Source: Podospora bellae-mahoneyi
Lineage: Eukaryota; Ascomycota; Sordariomycetes; Sordariales; Podosporaceae
Assembly (NCBI RefSeq): GCF_035222275.1
Contig: NW_026946359.1
Location: 4,774,001 to 4,838,000, forward strand
Reading direction: 5' to 3'
Length of the DNA stretch: 64,000 nucleotides
The position numbers and the translations under genes are program-made. Positions 21,099 to 33,085 of the stretch are shown here, piece by piece (the stretch's first letter is position 1; the number at the start of each line of letters is the position of its first letter). Below the pieces are notes generated by a model. That model searched no databases, was not told where the DNA came from, and worked only from the letters and a program-made list of their open reading frames with translations.

Positions 21099-23720
21099 AC
21101 AATCTTTCAGCTCACTGTACCATCATCGACTATACTATTTTCTCTTTTGCCTTCCCTCTGTACACTTTTAATTTCCTTTTTCCACATGTACATGACCCAA
21201 AGCGGGTCTTTTCTGCATCTTAGCCGGCGTTGGGCATTTTTTTTTTGAGGCTTTTTGGGTCAAGGAATGGGTCACCATCAGTTGGTCAGGACATCGACTG
21301 GGCCCTTCATCGAAAGATTGGTCATGTCATTTGTGCATTTGGAGGGAGTTTCATACATCACCCGAGATACCACTTTTTTTGTTACATTTTTCTTTGGATA
21401 TGGGGGAGTGGGTTACCGCGCCTACAACGGGTTACGGGCTTCAGGTGCCCATTTAGGAAATCCCGAGCTTATACATGCAAGCAAGGGTGGCAATGGATGG
21501 TCAGGCAATGGTCAGACAGACAAAAAATAAACACTTTCTTCACCTTGTGCTTCATCTTCATCTGATCTCGTTGTGAAATCGGCCGTTACAGAATAAGCTT
21601 TTGTTTTGGCCCGTGCATTAGAAGATCACACTATGCTTCATCTTCAACTGATGTTTTTCCCCCCTTTGCAGCAGAATTGTTTTGTTTCAAGTAGCTGTAT
21701 ACTCGGGCAAGAAAACATTCGACTCCATCAACGGACAAGTCTGTGTGTAAGTCGAGAACAGGCCCAAAATGGCATCACCGAGCCACATCGGCAAAACACG
21801 GGAATAGCGTTGGCAAACACAAAGTGTGCCCATACAACAAGAAAACGAAAGGTCAGAGATTTCCACAGTCACAATAGGTGTGGGTGACAAAAAGAAGTCA
21901 TGAGGCCAGAAAATGGCTGAGGTGTGCGTCGTACTTGAGCCATCCCTTGCTTCCTTTTGGTTCGTGTACCTTACCTGGTGTACCTGCCTTGCCTGATGAC
22001 AATAACCCCTGTCGTGGACATGCTGCAAGCACTACCGAAGCCACGCACGCCTTCTTTGTGACTTCCTCTCCCAGGAGCCATCTCTCTTTCCTCTCATGGT
22101 GAAAGCCGAGCCTCACCGAGCCGAACACACGAGCCGAGAATCTGAGTATGTACCTCCGTCTCCGCGCGCACTCCCCCGCCTCCGGTCATCGCAAGCCACG
22201 AGGCTCTCACAAGGCGACTGGAACCATTTTCAGTATCCCTTGATTAAACAAGACGACTCGATATACGTGGCCCTCCGTGACCACCAAGTCGTCGTCACAA
22301 AAAAACCACCCTATCTGCCATGGATGTCATGTCGCCCATGGCCAGTTTTTTCTTGTCCAAGATTGAGTCATCCAAAACAAAAACAAAGAAAGGCGGAAAT
22401 TACACTACCTACCCTCCCGCCTAATAGCCTGGGCAAAAACGTTCCCGTGATGCGAACAAAACCTGTGGTGATAACGTAAACCTTCCTTGATTTTTTTTTC
22501 ATGGTGTTTTCCCGTCCCTTGGCACCCACCACCACCACAAATTCACACAACTCTGTGCAAGTCCATTGGGTCTTGGCAGGGCAGGGTGACAATCATGGGT
22601 GTCCATGATGATGACACATTCAATCCCGCTCATTTGCACGAAATCCGTTCTGCACAATTCATACTCTTGCTTATACCGCAACTGATGAACTCATCACCTC
22701 ACCCTGCCCAACAGCATCGCAATGACAACCAGCCGGCCGGCACTCCTCCAGAAGAAAACACTTCTCATCATGGCAGCACCGTCTCTTCAATGAAACCTCA
22801 CCCTCCACTCAAAACCAGTTCCCATCCCCAACTTATCACAACATTTTCCATACCTCATATTACAGCGTCACATATCCCACTCTTCCACTCACAAAACTTC
22901 CCTCGCCCATCATCCCACCCACTGCCGGCTCTCTCGGATAGTCTCACTTATACCATCAAAAACTAGCGGTCAAGATACTCCGGCCTTCATCAAATCAAGA
23001 GGCGAAAACACAGTCTCCCACCTACAAAAACTCCATGCCAATACTCCAAAATGCAACCCGACACACACCTTCTTACGCAACACTTCTCTCTTAAACTTCC
23101 AAGGCCCAACTTTTCCATCCCGTTCCATCCAGAACAGCCATTTTTCTCCCCTCTGCCCCTTGGCTTACATCCATCCGACCTGGCCAGTGTACCTGCATCC
23201 CGCCCCCGCATCCTTCTCCTTATCGGGCATACTACACAGGAAAACATCACCAACTATCCCTACCTTACCCATCCATCGTACCTGCAGAGCGAACAATTTT
23301 CACCGCACTGCTGAAAAGAAAAGATGACTTGCATGCCTTGGGCTGGAATGCACACAGCTGAGAAAATGCAACCTCACGGCTCATGCGGCAGAATTCTCAA
23401 AAACTAACACCAGCACCGTCTCATCGCCGTCGTAGAGTGTGTGTGTGTGTCAAATGATCAATTGATATCTAATCATATTCACATCTTGTAACTTGCTCTC
23501 ATAGAATCTAACCCTGTTCCTGTCAAAAAAAATCAAGCAAAGCTGTCACACCAAGAAAATCTCTCCTACGGAGCATCCCCTCCTTTTCTCCCTCCGACTC
23601 CTGCAGGTACCACACACACCGAGTAGGGAGTAGCGTCGGCACCTGAACCACCATCCGATCTCCCGCAGTAGCCAGCACCAACCAGCCTGCCTTCCAAAGA
23701 AGCCATCCCATCACAGCACC
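21099..23720. other. Convergent intergenic region
   Basis: 2.6 kb between the 3' ends of the Ser/His-rich gene and the beta-galactosidase gene. A plus-strand frame at 22487-22966 is Pro/Ser/His-rich without motifs and is not accepted. A short GT run lies near 23439-23452. Confidence 0.45.
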
Positions 23721-26700
23721 TCAATACGACCCCTCTCTCCCGTCATAATAACTCTCCGCCACAAACGAATTCATATCCCCCGGCCAAATCCTCGTCGACC
23801 TAACCGGATGCCCACTCTTCAAGCTCAGCCACGGCAACTTCGCCCCTCCTTCATTCGGCGCCCACATCGCAATGGCAATATGATTCTCTGTCCCATTCGT
23901 GTAAATAATCCCATCCGGCACATGGAACTCGTTCTGAGGTCCAAACTTGGAAATATACCTCCCAAACTGATAGCCATTGACATAAAGCCATGCCCGGCAA
24001 CCATTCGCCGCCCTCTTGCTCTCGTCCGTCTCCTGAAACACAAAGCTCAGTGGCGTATCGTATATTCTGTCCCAGTTGATCGTCAACTTCGCAGACCAAA
24101 ACCCAACACCTGGCTTGTCAAGTCCGTCCTTGAATGGGTTCTTCGAGGTATCCCCAGACAGCGGAGCTCCCGGAAGGTGGTAGCCCATTCTCTCAGCAAA
24201 CAGACCCCCTTCGTTCAGAGGGCCCCTCACCTTGTCTGCATAATACTCCCCCTTCCAGTTGCCCGTCAGCTTCCAGTCAATGGGCATGACGATATTGTGC
24301 ACAGTTTCGTCAAATATACCGTAGTTCATGATACCACGCGGCGACTTCATGCGGTTTGCCCCTACTATCAGGTTCTCCTCCAAGCCCATGTTGTCGACAA
24401 GGACAGTGAGGTTGTAGTTGACCAGGTTGTCGTAGTTCACCTCCAAGTCAGGAAGATAGTACAGCGTATCGTTGCCCTCGGTGTCGAGATTGCCGTCAAA
24501 ACTGTAAAGGAATTGGTCGTTAAGCCAGACAGAAACTGCAAATCCCGGGCCGCCCTGGGTGTACAAGTTCAAGGCCGCCTTCACCCTTGCCGCCTGGAAG
24601 TGACCTCTGAAGACGAGCACTCCGGTGTGAAATCCATAGTCGGAGCCGTAAAGAGAGGTGGGTGTGTATGCAGGGGCAGTGTCGGTGTTGTTGGTCATGA
24701 GGACTGATCGAAGCCAGCCAGAATCGTCGTAATCCGACTGGATCTCAGGCAGACAGTCACGGTAGTTCCACTCTATTCCAGTGACGAGATCCGGCGTGCC
24801 AGTATTGTTGGCAGACTTGTAGTCAATTGTGACTACCCAGTTACCATGCTCATTAACTGTGTAATTCACTGGGTCGGAATTCACAGTGAGCGTTCGAGCG
24901 AGGAGTGGAACGTTCATGATCTCGAGTGTGGTTGTCTCGTTGAAATCACCCATCAGGATCAAACCCGTGGTGATCCCGCCCTCAAGCCAAGTCTCGGCTG
25001 CTGAACGGATCAGATAACCGCCGTAAACAATGATCGATGATGCCCCCTCAGAGTACGCTGGGACTAAATCCACCGTCCAATATTTGTAGGCAGATTTTCG
25101 ATCTGTAACACGCAAAGTGTTAATCAAGACCCTGTTGCCGCAAGTACTTCTTCGCTGTGCAATACTAACTTTCAAAGTGCATATACACATAATTGTTGAT
25201 CACTGCCCATTGTCTATCTGGACCGATTGTCCACTGAGCGGCAGTCGTATTTATGTCAGCAAAAAGATTGACACCGCTGCTTTCAAGGATGGGGTCTGCC
25301 CAGGGGTGGGTGAAGCGAAGCTCATGATATTCGCCAATATTTCCGTAGATCACAATGGTTGTCTTGTTGTAGCTGTTCCAGGTAAGAATTTCTGCCGAAC
25401 AGTAAGTCATAAAGAACCCGCCGAAAGGGTAGTCCGTGACGAGTAGCTTGGAGTCGCGACCAGACAACACAAAGTTGGCTGATCTTGCCGGCAGATGCCA
25501 CCTCCCGGAGGCTGTGGGTAGCTTGAGAGTGAAGGCAACGTCGTCAGTCTGACGATAGTCACGGTGACGGATAACGTAGAATGTGCCGAAGTCGCCGGTG
25601 AGCTGAGTTGCAACAAGCTTGTCGTCTGTGGAATTCATCTGAAACCCAACTATGCCTTCGGTCATGTTTTCGAATGGCATTGCTGCCAAGTACCCTGGAG
25701 AGACTTTGAAAAAGTTGGCTTGAAGCTTGAGCTCAGAGTATTTGGGTCGGCCAATGGTGCGGTCTTCAGCAATTGCCTGAAGAAGGTGTCAGCTCGTGAT
25801 GATCAAATCCCAAAAATCGACAGACCGCTCCATAGTCATAACTGGTATAGACATAGGGATCTCCCAAGTTACCCCAGTTTGTTCCGCCAAAGATCTGGAC
25901 GTGGTCAATGTTTGGCTCCTAAATGAGCCCCTGCAAAGACACTCACCATGTAGACGTTGAAAACCTTCACACCGGCCGCATAGCTGTTCTTGAAGAGCAC
26001 GCGAGCCTGCACGTCGTCGAACAGCTTCACGCACTCATCATATCCCACAGACCCCCAGGTGTCATAAGCACCGCCCTACGTGTTGAGTGTGTCAGTTTCG
26101 CAAAATCAGAGCAAGAAGGTCTCGGTAGTCATTTGATTCTTACTTGAAACTGCAACTAGTCAGCGTCTCTGGAGCAATGCAAGATGGCGGAGTAGAGATC
26201 TTCATGAGACTCACCTCAGGGATTGTGTAGGGGGTTCCTGGACTCATGCCGATATGCTTCGACCAAAGATCTGTGTAGGTAGCATTCTCTGGCCAATCCT
26301 TCGCCGAACAGTCGAGACCAAAGGGATAAAGATCATGACCGTAGATATCAACTTCGCCCACACCGATGCCGGGGCGACTGTTTCCGGCGGGCCAAGCGTC
26401 GTTGTTGATGATGGGAATAGTGATGCTCGCGTTCTTTGCCTTTTCGATGAGCCATTGCATATATCCGTTGTCAGGAAATCCTTTGTAGCTGTCGGTGGAC
26501 ATGCTGGAGATATTGTCAACTGACTATCAGAAACGCATTCTGGACTGGCACCAACGAACGTGTATTCATTCTCTACCTGATAGAGAATGACCGGTCCTCC
26601 GTTGTCGACCTGCCATTTGGCCATGAGATTGGCAACTCTGACGACATAGCTGGTTGTGGAGTTAGCCTCAGTGCTGCGGATAGCCTTTGGTGACTCAACC

Positions 26701-27444
26701 TACTTTTCAGAAGCCTGTAGAAACTCTAGGTCTGCAGTTCGTAGAGTGGGCGTGGTTCTCTGCAGCCACCCCGGCAAGCCGCCTCCAGTGACTTCGCCAT
26801 CTGCCACTGTGTCAGCTGTATCTTGCTTGACTCCAGAGAACGGGGAAATAAAACTTACTGATGTAAGGCCCTGGCCGGGCAATGACATATAAGCCATTCG
26901 TCTGAGCGAATCCTATAAACAAGTCCAAATCAAACCAACCAACCTCGTCCCACTCTCCCCTCAGTGGCTCCAACATCATCCAGGGGACATAAATACTGAC
27001 GGCATTGAAGCCCATGGCTTTGATCTTGGCCAGCACATCGCACCACAGCTCGGGGGATCGTGGCAGTCGGAAATAGTGGAATTCTCCGCTGTACAGCATG
27101 ATCCGCTCGCCATAAACGCTGAGTGAGTTGTTGTCATAGGTCACAACAGGGCCTTGCCAGCCTTCGGGGCGGACTTTGATACGTTCCTGGTTGTAGTTGT
27201 AGTACGAGAATGGGGAGAACGTGTAGAAGTTTGAGGTCGAGTTCGTGATTGGGTTGGAGACCGGTGTAGAGGTTGAACTGTTAACTGGGAGCTGCGGAAG
27301 AGGAAGTCCCCCTCCCGGGCCGGAACTGATCGTATGGTTGAGCTGCCAAGTGTAGTTTGGCATGACATAGTGTATAGTTGCCAGAGCTGGCGCCATGAGG
27401 GAGAGAGCCAAAATCATGGCGATGATGCTGGGGAGTCTCGCCAT
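23721..27444 (-). CDS. Secreted GH35 beta-galactosidase, nine exons including a 6-nt exon
   Basis: Exons: 27444-26859, 26800-26704, 26649-26560, 26503-26215, 26149-26144, 26075-25947, 25894-25826, 25776-25170 and 25102-23721. They sum to 3255 nt (1084 residues) and all phases agree. A signal peptide (about residues 1-22) and a Thr/Ser/Asn-rich stretch precede the GH35 barrel. Family marks are [33 protein letters not shown] (acid/base Glu, by analogy the second, residue 256), [12 protein letters not shown], and PEFQGG with nucleophile Glu354; [12 protein letters not shown] follows. The Phe-Gln after the nucleophile comes solely from the 6-nt exon. Large C-terminal beta domains follow. It should release terminal beta-galactose from plant polysaccharides outside the cell. 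Two donors, GTTCGT and GTCTGT, are weak. Confidence 0.93.
26144..26149 (-). other. 6-nt microexon of the GH35 gene (TTTCAA, Phe-Gln)
   Basis: Flanked by acceptor TTGCAG and donor GTAAGA, with branch site CTGAC just upstream. Joining Glu354 directly to the next exon would give PEGGAYD; with the microexon the family motif PEFQGGAYD is restored. Confidence 0.85.
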
Positions 27445-28253
27445 TGTGCCTTGGTGCAGACTGAATTCTGTCTGGGACCGTAATTTGGTGAAAAGAGATG
27501 GTCCTTGAAGGTCAAAGGTAGAGGAGCTGGATGAGCGGAAAGGGTTTGGAGACTTCCAACGAAGGCCGGGTGGCAGATGCTGGACGCCTACCTCCTCTAG
27601 AATCAACGTTGCTGGACGTCTCCTTCCTCTTTATACCGGCAACCGGTCCCGGCCGTCCCCCCAGTTTCCAGGCTGCGGCCATGTTTTGGGTTCCATGTCC
27701 GGAGTTTGACCGCCTTGCCTACCTAGTAGAATACTGATGTTTCGCCTGGAGAGAGGACCGCCGTATCCTCATACCACTAAAGGCGGAGACCTGGGTCCCG
27801 CCCACTTGCTTCATCAGACAAGGTAGGAAGTGACATTGTTGGTGCAGTTTCCACCTCCCTACTTGAACAGCCCTCCCCGCAAAACCTAAAACCAAACAAT
27901 TGACAGGATCGGATCCATACTTACCCCTCTCGAGGTTCCTCATCTTAATTTCGAGTTCAGACGATGCGGGAATGAATGGGAAGCCCATACCATATTCGCC
28001 GAAGGCAAACGGCCAGCGGAAACACAAGCCGAAGCTGAAGGCCGCGAAATACTGCGGTAGAGCCCACAGAGGTTTGTGAGTGACAACATCTTGTGAGATG
28101 AGGAAAGTTGCAACATGTTGCACAACACGAGTTCTAGTGACATCTATTCTATCCTGTCTAACTCGAACTGCTTGGCTGGTAGTTGGGCCATATCAAGAGA
28201 GGCACGCGCAGTATCGCTGTGGTTGAATATCATGTTGACAGACGGGAAGCCTT
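27445..28253. other. Intergenic: GH35 promoter and amidohydrolase 3' region
   Basis: No gene supported; holds the GH35 TATA box and upstream sequence. Confidence 0.5.
27629..27635 (-). promoter_or_regulatory. TATA box of the GH35 gene
   Basis: TATAAAG on the minus strand, 185 nt upstream of the ATG at 27444. Confidence 0.55.
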
Positions 28254-29777
28254 TCAAGATGCCCGCTTCTGTCCTCGAAACACAGGCAGTGGAACTGACA
28301 TGGACATTTTGGGTGGGCTGCCAGCTTCCAGATCTGACCACTCCTCGCTAGTGTTGCCGTCATCCTCGGGCCACTGCGGTACAGAGATCATGTCGACAGC
28401 CGCACCGTCCCTTTTCCAGACCCGGCCATCTTTCATGACAAAACTGACCTTCCGCAAAGCCTTCTCATCCTTTCGGGGGTCGGTCTCCAAAGCAATAATG
28501 TCCGCTCGATTACCCTTCTCAAACCACCCAAACCTGAACCCAGAAAGATCTCCACCACAAGCTTCCCAACCGGAAATAGTCGCCGCTTCCAGTGACTCCT
28601 CGACAGAAACGCCGCACTGTATCATGATCTCGACTTCCCGTGCATTGAGGCCGTGACTGAACGTCCCGGTGTCCCCACCAGCAGCCAAGCGCACTCCATG
28701 GTCGTACGCCCTTTTGACCCTAAGCTTGCACTCCCGAAACATATCGGCAGGCAGCGCCTCGGCAGTAGCCAAAGTAGGGACCCATATTGTCTTCTTCTCT
28801 ACCATTTTCTGGAAGAGTGGCAGCTCCAACTCGGCTGTATCCTCAAAGATATGTTCAATAGTTGTGACACCTGCGTCTGCTGCCCACAGCGCAGCCTTGG
28901 TTTCGCCAGCGTGAGCAGCAACAGGAATCTCGGCTAGTTGGGCTTCCTTGACGATAGCTTCCATTTCTTCCTTGGAGTACAACGGAACTGCAGGGTTCCT
29001 CCTCTTGGGGGGGAACAAGACCCTTCCACCGGGTCCAGGCACATCTGGAGGGAACCGCATCGTTTTGCGTCGGTAATCACTGTAGAACTTGATCAAGTCG
29101 GCACCTTCTCCGACCCTCCTTCGGACGGCAGCTCTGACCCCGTCAACACCATCTGCAACGTCAGATGCTCGTGGGACAGAGAGTCCGAGTCCATTCCCGC
29201 CCAGCTTGTTTTCTACTCTGAGTTCATAGGAACCAGAGCTGGCAAGGGCGTCCGTGGCAACCAGGAGCCTTGGGCCGGGGGTCAAGCCGCGGTTGACGCA
29301 GTCCCGCAGATTAGCGTCGGCATTCCCTAGGGCTTCGGTCCCGAGATCTCGGTAGGTGGTGTAGCCTGCCAGAAGAGCAGCGCGGGCGTGATTTGTTGCG
29401 CGGACGATGCGCTCGACAGCTGACTGGTCGCGCATTTGTTGGGTGCCATTGCGTTCTCTGTGATTGTTGTTAGCCATCAAATCAGTAATTCATTTGGAAG
29501 AACAGGGGGCATACTCGTAGGAGTGGAGAAAGATGTGTGTGTGGGAGTCTACTAATCCAGGAAGCACCACCTTGCCGGTGAGGTCGATATCCCCATCTTT
29601 GGCGGAGAAGCTCTCCCCGGGGCGTTCGGTAATGCTCACAATCTCGCCCGTCCCAGGGTTGACTTCTATTGAGGCATTCTTCACGAATGCCTTCTTTTTG
29701 GGGTCGAAGAGGAGGGAGGTGTGTATGTGGAATGTGGTTGACGGAATTGTCATGATGACAGAGTGGGGCACACACAT
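28254..29777 (-). CDS. Metal-dependent amidohydrolase (imidazolonepropionase/prolidase-like)
   Basis: Exons 29777-29515 and 29457-28254 (57-nt intron) give 488 residues. The amidohydrolase fold is marked by VVLPGLVDSHTH (first metal His pair), DLIKFYSDY (candidate carboxylated Lys), VAAHAGE, TTIEHIFED and AAGGDTGTFSHG (metal Asp), ending with a beta-sandwich segment GNRADIIALETDP. The family hydrolyses amide or related bonds; fungal relatives include peptidase-like and ochratoxin-hydrolysing enzymes, so the substrate cannot be named. No signal peptide is seen, so it is probably cytosolic. The first ATG is 29777; ATG 29753 (MTIPSTTFH) is an equally plausible start. TATAAG lies at 29880-29875 on the minus strand. 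A Ser/Pro-rich C-terminal tail of about 35 residues is added. Confidence 0.85.
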
Positions 29778-30177
29778 CTTTGCTTTGTAGGTGTATAGGA
29801 CAGTGAGGGGAGCGGGAGTGACATAAATGACCACGGAATTGCAAGGTGAAGGAAGGGAAAGGCGGAGGTGATCACTTATAGACAGATGTTAGGATGTCTT
29901 TAAATGAACCAATAAAAAAGGGGTTCCCTTGGGGCTGTCAGTGCAGCCGTTGGAGTTGCACCTGTGACAAGCAACAGAGTGGCCTTGTGCACCTTGATGG
30001 CCAGCCTGGCTGCAAACACACCCGCTCACCAGCACACAACACATACAAAGAAATTTTACAGCGCACACAAAACTGGAGCGGTGAGATGAGAGACGGAGGT
30101 GGTCAAGACCAATGCGGTAATTCCACGCATCATTATATTACAATTTTTGTAAATTCATTACACCATCGCACCCTCAC
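29778..30177. other. Intergenic: amidohydrolase promoter
   Basis: About 400 nt including a minus-strand TATAAG at 29880-29875, 98 nt before the amidohydrolase ATG. No gene is supported. Confidence 0.5.
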
Positions 30178-30637
30178 TCACTTCTGGTTCTTCTTCCTGA
30201 GCGTGGCCTCGTCCTCTGCTTGCAGCTCGGCATCGATCTTGGCGCCTCGAGATGGCTCGTTCCCGTGCATCTTGGCCTATCAAATATGATGTTAGCCCAT
30301 CTGATAAGATAATCGAGCATGATGACGGGAACATACAGGGAGTGTGGGGTCCTTCTTGAGTTGGGCTGCCTCTACAGAGTCTTCTGAGCCCTCATCCTGT
30401 CGCTCAGCGGCAGCACGGTTGACAAGAGACCGGTTATCCTCTGGATAAGGTAGAATTGTTAGTACTTTAGGATTTAGGAAACGACGATGCTGGAGGATTC
30501 GTACTGGGATCATTGTTGTTGTGAGAGTGCTTGACGCCTTCGTGGAATCGGTCTGATCCAAGCTCAGAGGACTTGGCGTTTCTCTGGTCGCCGTCCTCAT
30601 AAACCTGGCTGTTCCCGACATTGGAGTTTCCTGACAT
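30178..30637 (-). CDS. Small hydrophilic fungal protein of unknown function
   Basis: Exons 30637-30505, 30440-30337 and 30276-30178 give 111 residues. The sequence is charged and lacks hydrophobic core or membrane segments: MSGNSNVGNSQVYEDGDQRN at the start, NRAAAERQDEG in the middle and a basic/acidic C-terminal helix (DAELQAEDEATLRKKNQK). Such composition suggests an intrinsically disordered, stress-type protein, but I do not recognise a named family. Introns of 64 and 60 nt have good donors (GTACGA, GTATGT) and the phases close, which supports a real gene. TATATA lies on the minus strand at 30765-30760, about 123 nt before the ATG. Confidence 0.75.
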
Positions 30638-31392
30638 GATGAAATATTTGATTGCTTTGGTGTGAGAGTAAGTAGTAAGAAGGACGGTTGTTTGGGTGAA
30701 GTTGGGTTGAACATGAGTTGAAGTTGCGTCAGCCCACAGAGCTGTCCCGTCCCCTGGAATATATACATGATCCCACAACAGGCCTTTGTAGATCGTCAGT
30801 TACTCTTTAACGTCATGGCCTCGCACAAGCGCAGCAACGGCTTTCTTTGGACCCATCTACGGGCATGAGCTCACTGGATCTGCTGGAAAGGTTGGCGTGG
30901 TGAGTGCATACGTCATAGAAACCCACAAAAGAAGAGGATACAGTGGGCATAGCACAACACACTTCCCTACTATACATGATAGGCATACAGTGAGTGATCC
31001 CGATCATGAAAATGCCACAGAAAGGCAGGCGATAGACAATGTGCCCAACTTGTTGCTATTATCAGCTCGGAGAGAGCGCTTTTGTGCTGTGTACAAGGAG
31101 GATATCCCAGATTGGAGCCGATGGTTTTAGGGCCAAGACAACGGAGATGCTAGCGGCTTGGCAAAGAATTGGAGCGGAACAAGGATGGAAGCTGCAGCAT
31201 CGTGATCTCCGATTGGTTAGAGCTCCCCGCTTGAGGTAAGTGGCCCAAGCTCCCAAGACGCTCACGGTGTTTGCCTGCTGCGGACTTCCTTGCAGCCAAC
31301 AACGACATCCAACCACAGTGCAAACAAAGCAACCAGACCAACATAAGCCCAGACACACCATTTTGAGCCTCAAAACATCAAGTGAAGACAAA
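30638..31392. other. Divergent intergenic region
   Basis: 755 nt shared between the minus-strand small protein gene and the plus-strand FMP46-like gene. Other than the TATA box, nothing specific was recognised. Confidence 0.5.
30760..30765 (-). promoter_or_regulatory. TATA box of the small hydrophilic protein gene
   Basis: TATATA on the minus strand, about 123 nt upstream of the ATG at 30637. Confidence 0.5.
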
Positions 31393-31897
31393 ATGGGTTT
31401 CTTCGTCAGTACATACCCTAAACCCATCCTTAAACATGATCAATTATTGACTCATCCTCACTTACAGCGCAAGACCAAAGATATCATCACCCTTTTCCAC
31501 AAGGCTAGCTCGCCAGGCTCGAAACGAGTGGCTACTTTGCTCAAGCAAGTCCAGGTCGAGGCAGCTGAAAAGGATCTGAGGCCTGAGTTTGATCTCGAGG
31601 TCACTGAGCAGCCTCCTACTCTCGATCAAGTCAAGACCATTCTCGACTATGTCGGCCAACCCGGCATTTCCTTGGTTATCAAGGGCGCCACCAGTGAGAA
31701 TGAGGCTCTTCAGAAGTTCAAGCAGAGCGCTGACAGCTTCCAAAAACCTTTGGTATGTCTCCCTTGTACTTTATATCAATGGGGGGATGCTAACTTGTTG
31801 CTCGATGAAGGTTGTCGACTGGGCCAATGGCAAGGCTCACGTAGGAGAAAACGAGTCTGAGATCCTGAAGATGCTCAACGCTCTCCCCAAGAAATAG
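31393..31897 (+). CDS. FMP46: FMP46-like mitochondrial redox-fold protein (DUF1687)
   Basis: Exons 31393-31404 (12 nt, Met-Gly-Phe-Phe), 31468-31752 and 31811-31897 give 127 residues. The thioredoxin/ArsC-like DUF1687 fold shows in KDIITLFHKASSPGSKRVATLL, in the VTEQPPTLDQVKTILDYVG segment, and in the end PLVVDWANGKAHVGENESEILKML. The position of a catalytic cysteine is occupied by Ser-Ser-Pro-Gly and the protein has no cysteine, so oxidoreductase activity is doubtful. Yeast Fmp46 is mitochondrial; location here is inferred. The ArsC-like fold and short first exon are the main oddities. Confidence 0.82.
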
Positions 31898-33085
31898 AGC
31901 GGCATCTTGCCAAGCCCCTTTCTACCTCTCTTTTTGTTTTGATATCAAAGAATCATCTTCTCCCCTCCCTGTATGTTAGCGAAGGATACTGGTACTGTTG
32001 GGCATGTACGTGATGAATTAGTCCTGTGTTCTCTTTAAGACCTCGTGTTGTTGTTGTTCATATGCAGAGTTGATTTTTCATGTGACAGGTAGAGAGAGTA
32101 TGGCCTCAGCACAGTGTATTGAGGAGGAAAAGTTAAATGTCTATCGTAAAGGCACCACCAAAGGTCGACAATGGAGTGCGGAAGAAGTGAATAGGGGTGC
32201 TTGGGTGAAGAGGTAGGCGGGGCAACGCTTCTGGGTTGCTTCTGGCAGAGTCCCTCATTCAAGTCGAGCTCACCAGCAAGAGTCGAGATTTCTACGACAG
32301 CATTTGGTATTGCCTGCATCACCTGAGAGACAATTCACTTTCTCAACAAAAGTAGGGCACACGCCTGACTATTTTTGCTCGCCACGACCTTTTCACTCAA
32401 CAACCAACACTTCCCCTACGGCGACCTCTTCTTCTACGCAACATTTTTGCCCGCCCAATCCTTTCCACACAACCTTCTTCCACACAAACTTTTCCACACA
32501 ACCTTCTCACAGATAACCTTTTTTCATTGTTCATCCCGCAGCCTTTTCTTCTCTCATCACCTTCCGCACCACATTCTATACTTTCACGGGTGGGTTTATT
32601 GTTTCCCGCCTTTTGGCTTTTGCCAATTCTTGATCTTGCTTGCGAGATTTGCCCCAAAAAGTCGACCTTCGTGAAGTTTTGGCAGTCTTTGCAGACTTCT
32701 CCAGGCTACCTGCTTGGCCATTACAAGCTCTACACGACCACGAGTAACCACTCTTCGACTATTTCCTCTTCTCGAAAGCGGCCAGGGAAGATTTCATTCA
32801 TCTTGAAGTTTCTGGGACTTTTGCTTCACATTCTACGAGGCCGAGTTTCCACTCCAAAAAACCAATTTTGGTCGCCATTTCGCTGAGCAACATCACAAAC
32901 AAGAAATAGCCGTCGCGACTTCAGTTGCTTCCAAGTACACCGAAATACCGAACAGCAGAGCTACGATACTCTCTTCCCCTTCATCGGAATCAAGTCGCCG
33001 ACCGTGACATTTATCGCTCTCAAATCAGGCTTGATTCAGAGAACTAGGATCTATCTCGGGTCCGCAAAACTTTCAATCTTGAAAC
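31898..33085. other. Intergenic: upstream region and probable long 5' UTR of the RRM gene
   Basis: 1.2 kb, pyrimidine-rich from about 32340 onward. It contains an imperfect repeat (separate entry). No coding region is supported. Confidence 0.5.
32462..32511. repeat. Imperfect tandem repeat of a CCACACAAC-CTT unit
   Basis: About three copies of a 16-17 nt unit TTTCCACACAACCTTC with one or two changes each, in the pyrimidine-rich stretch upstream of the RRM gene. Confidence 0.6.

Noticed and set aside
22487-22966. 159-codon plus-strand frame in the gene-poor region
   Set aside because: Pro/Ser/His-rich composition follows from C-rich DNA; no motif, promoter or intron signals.
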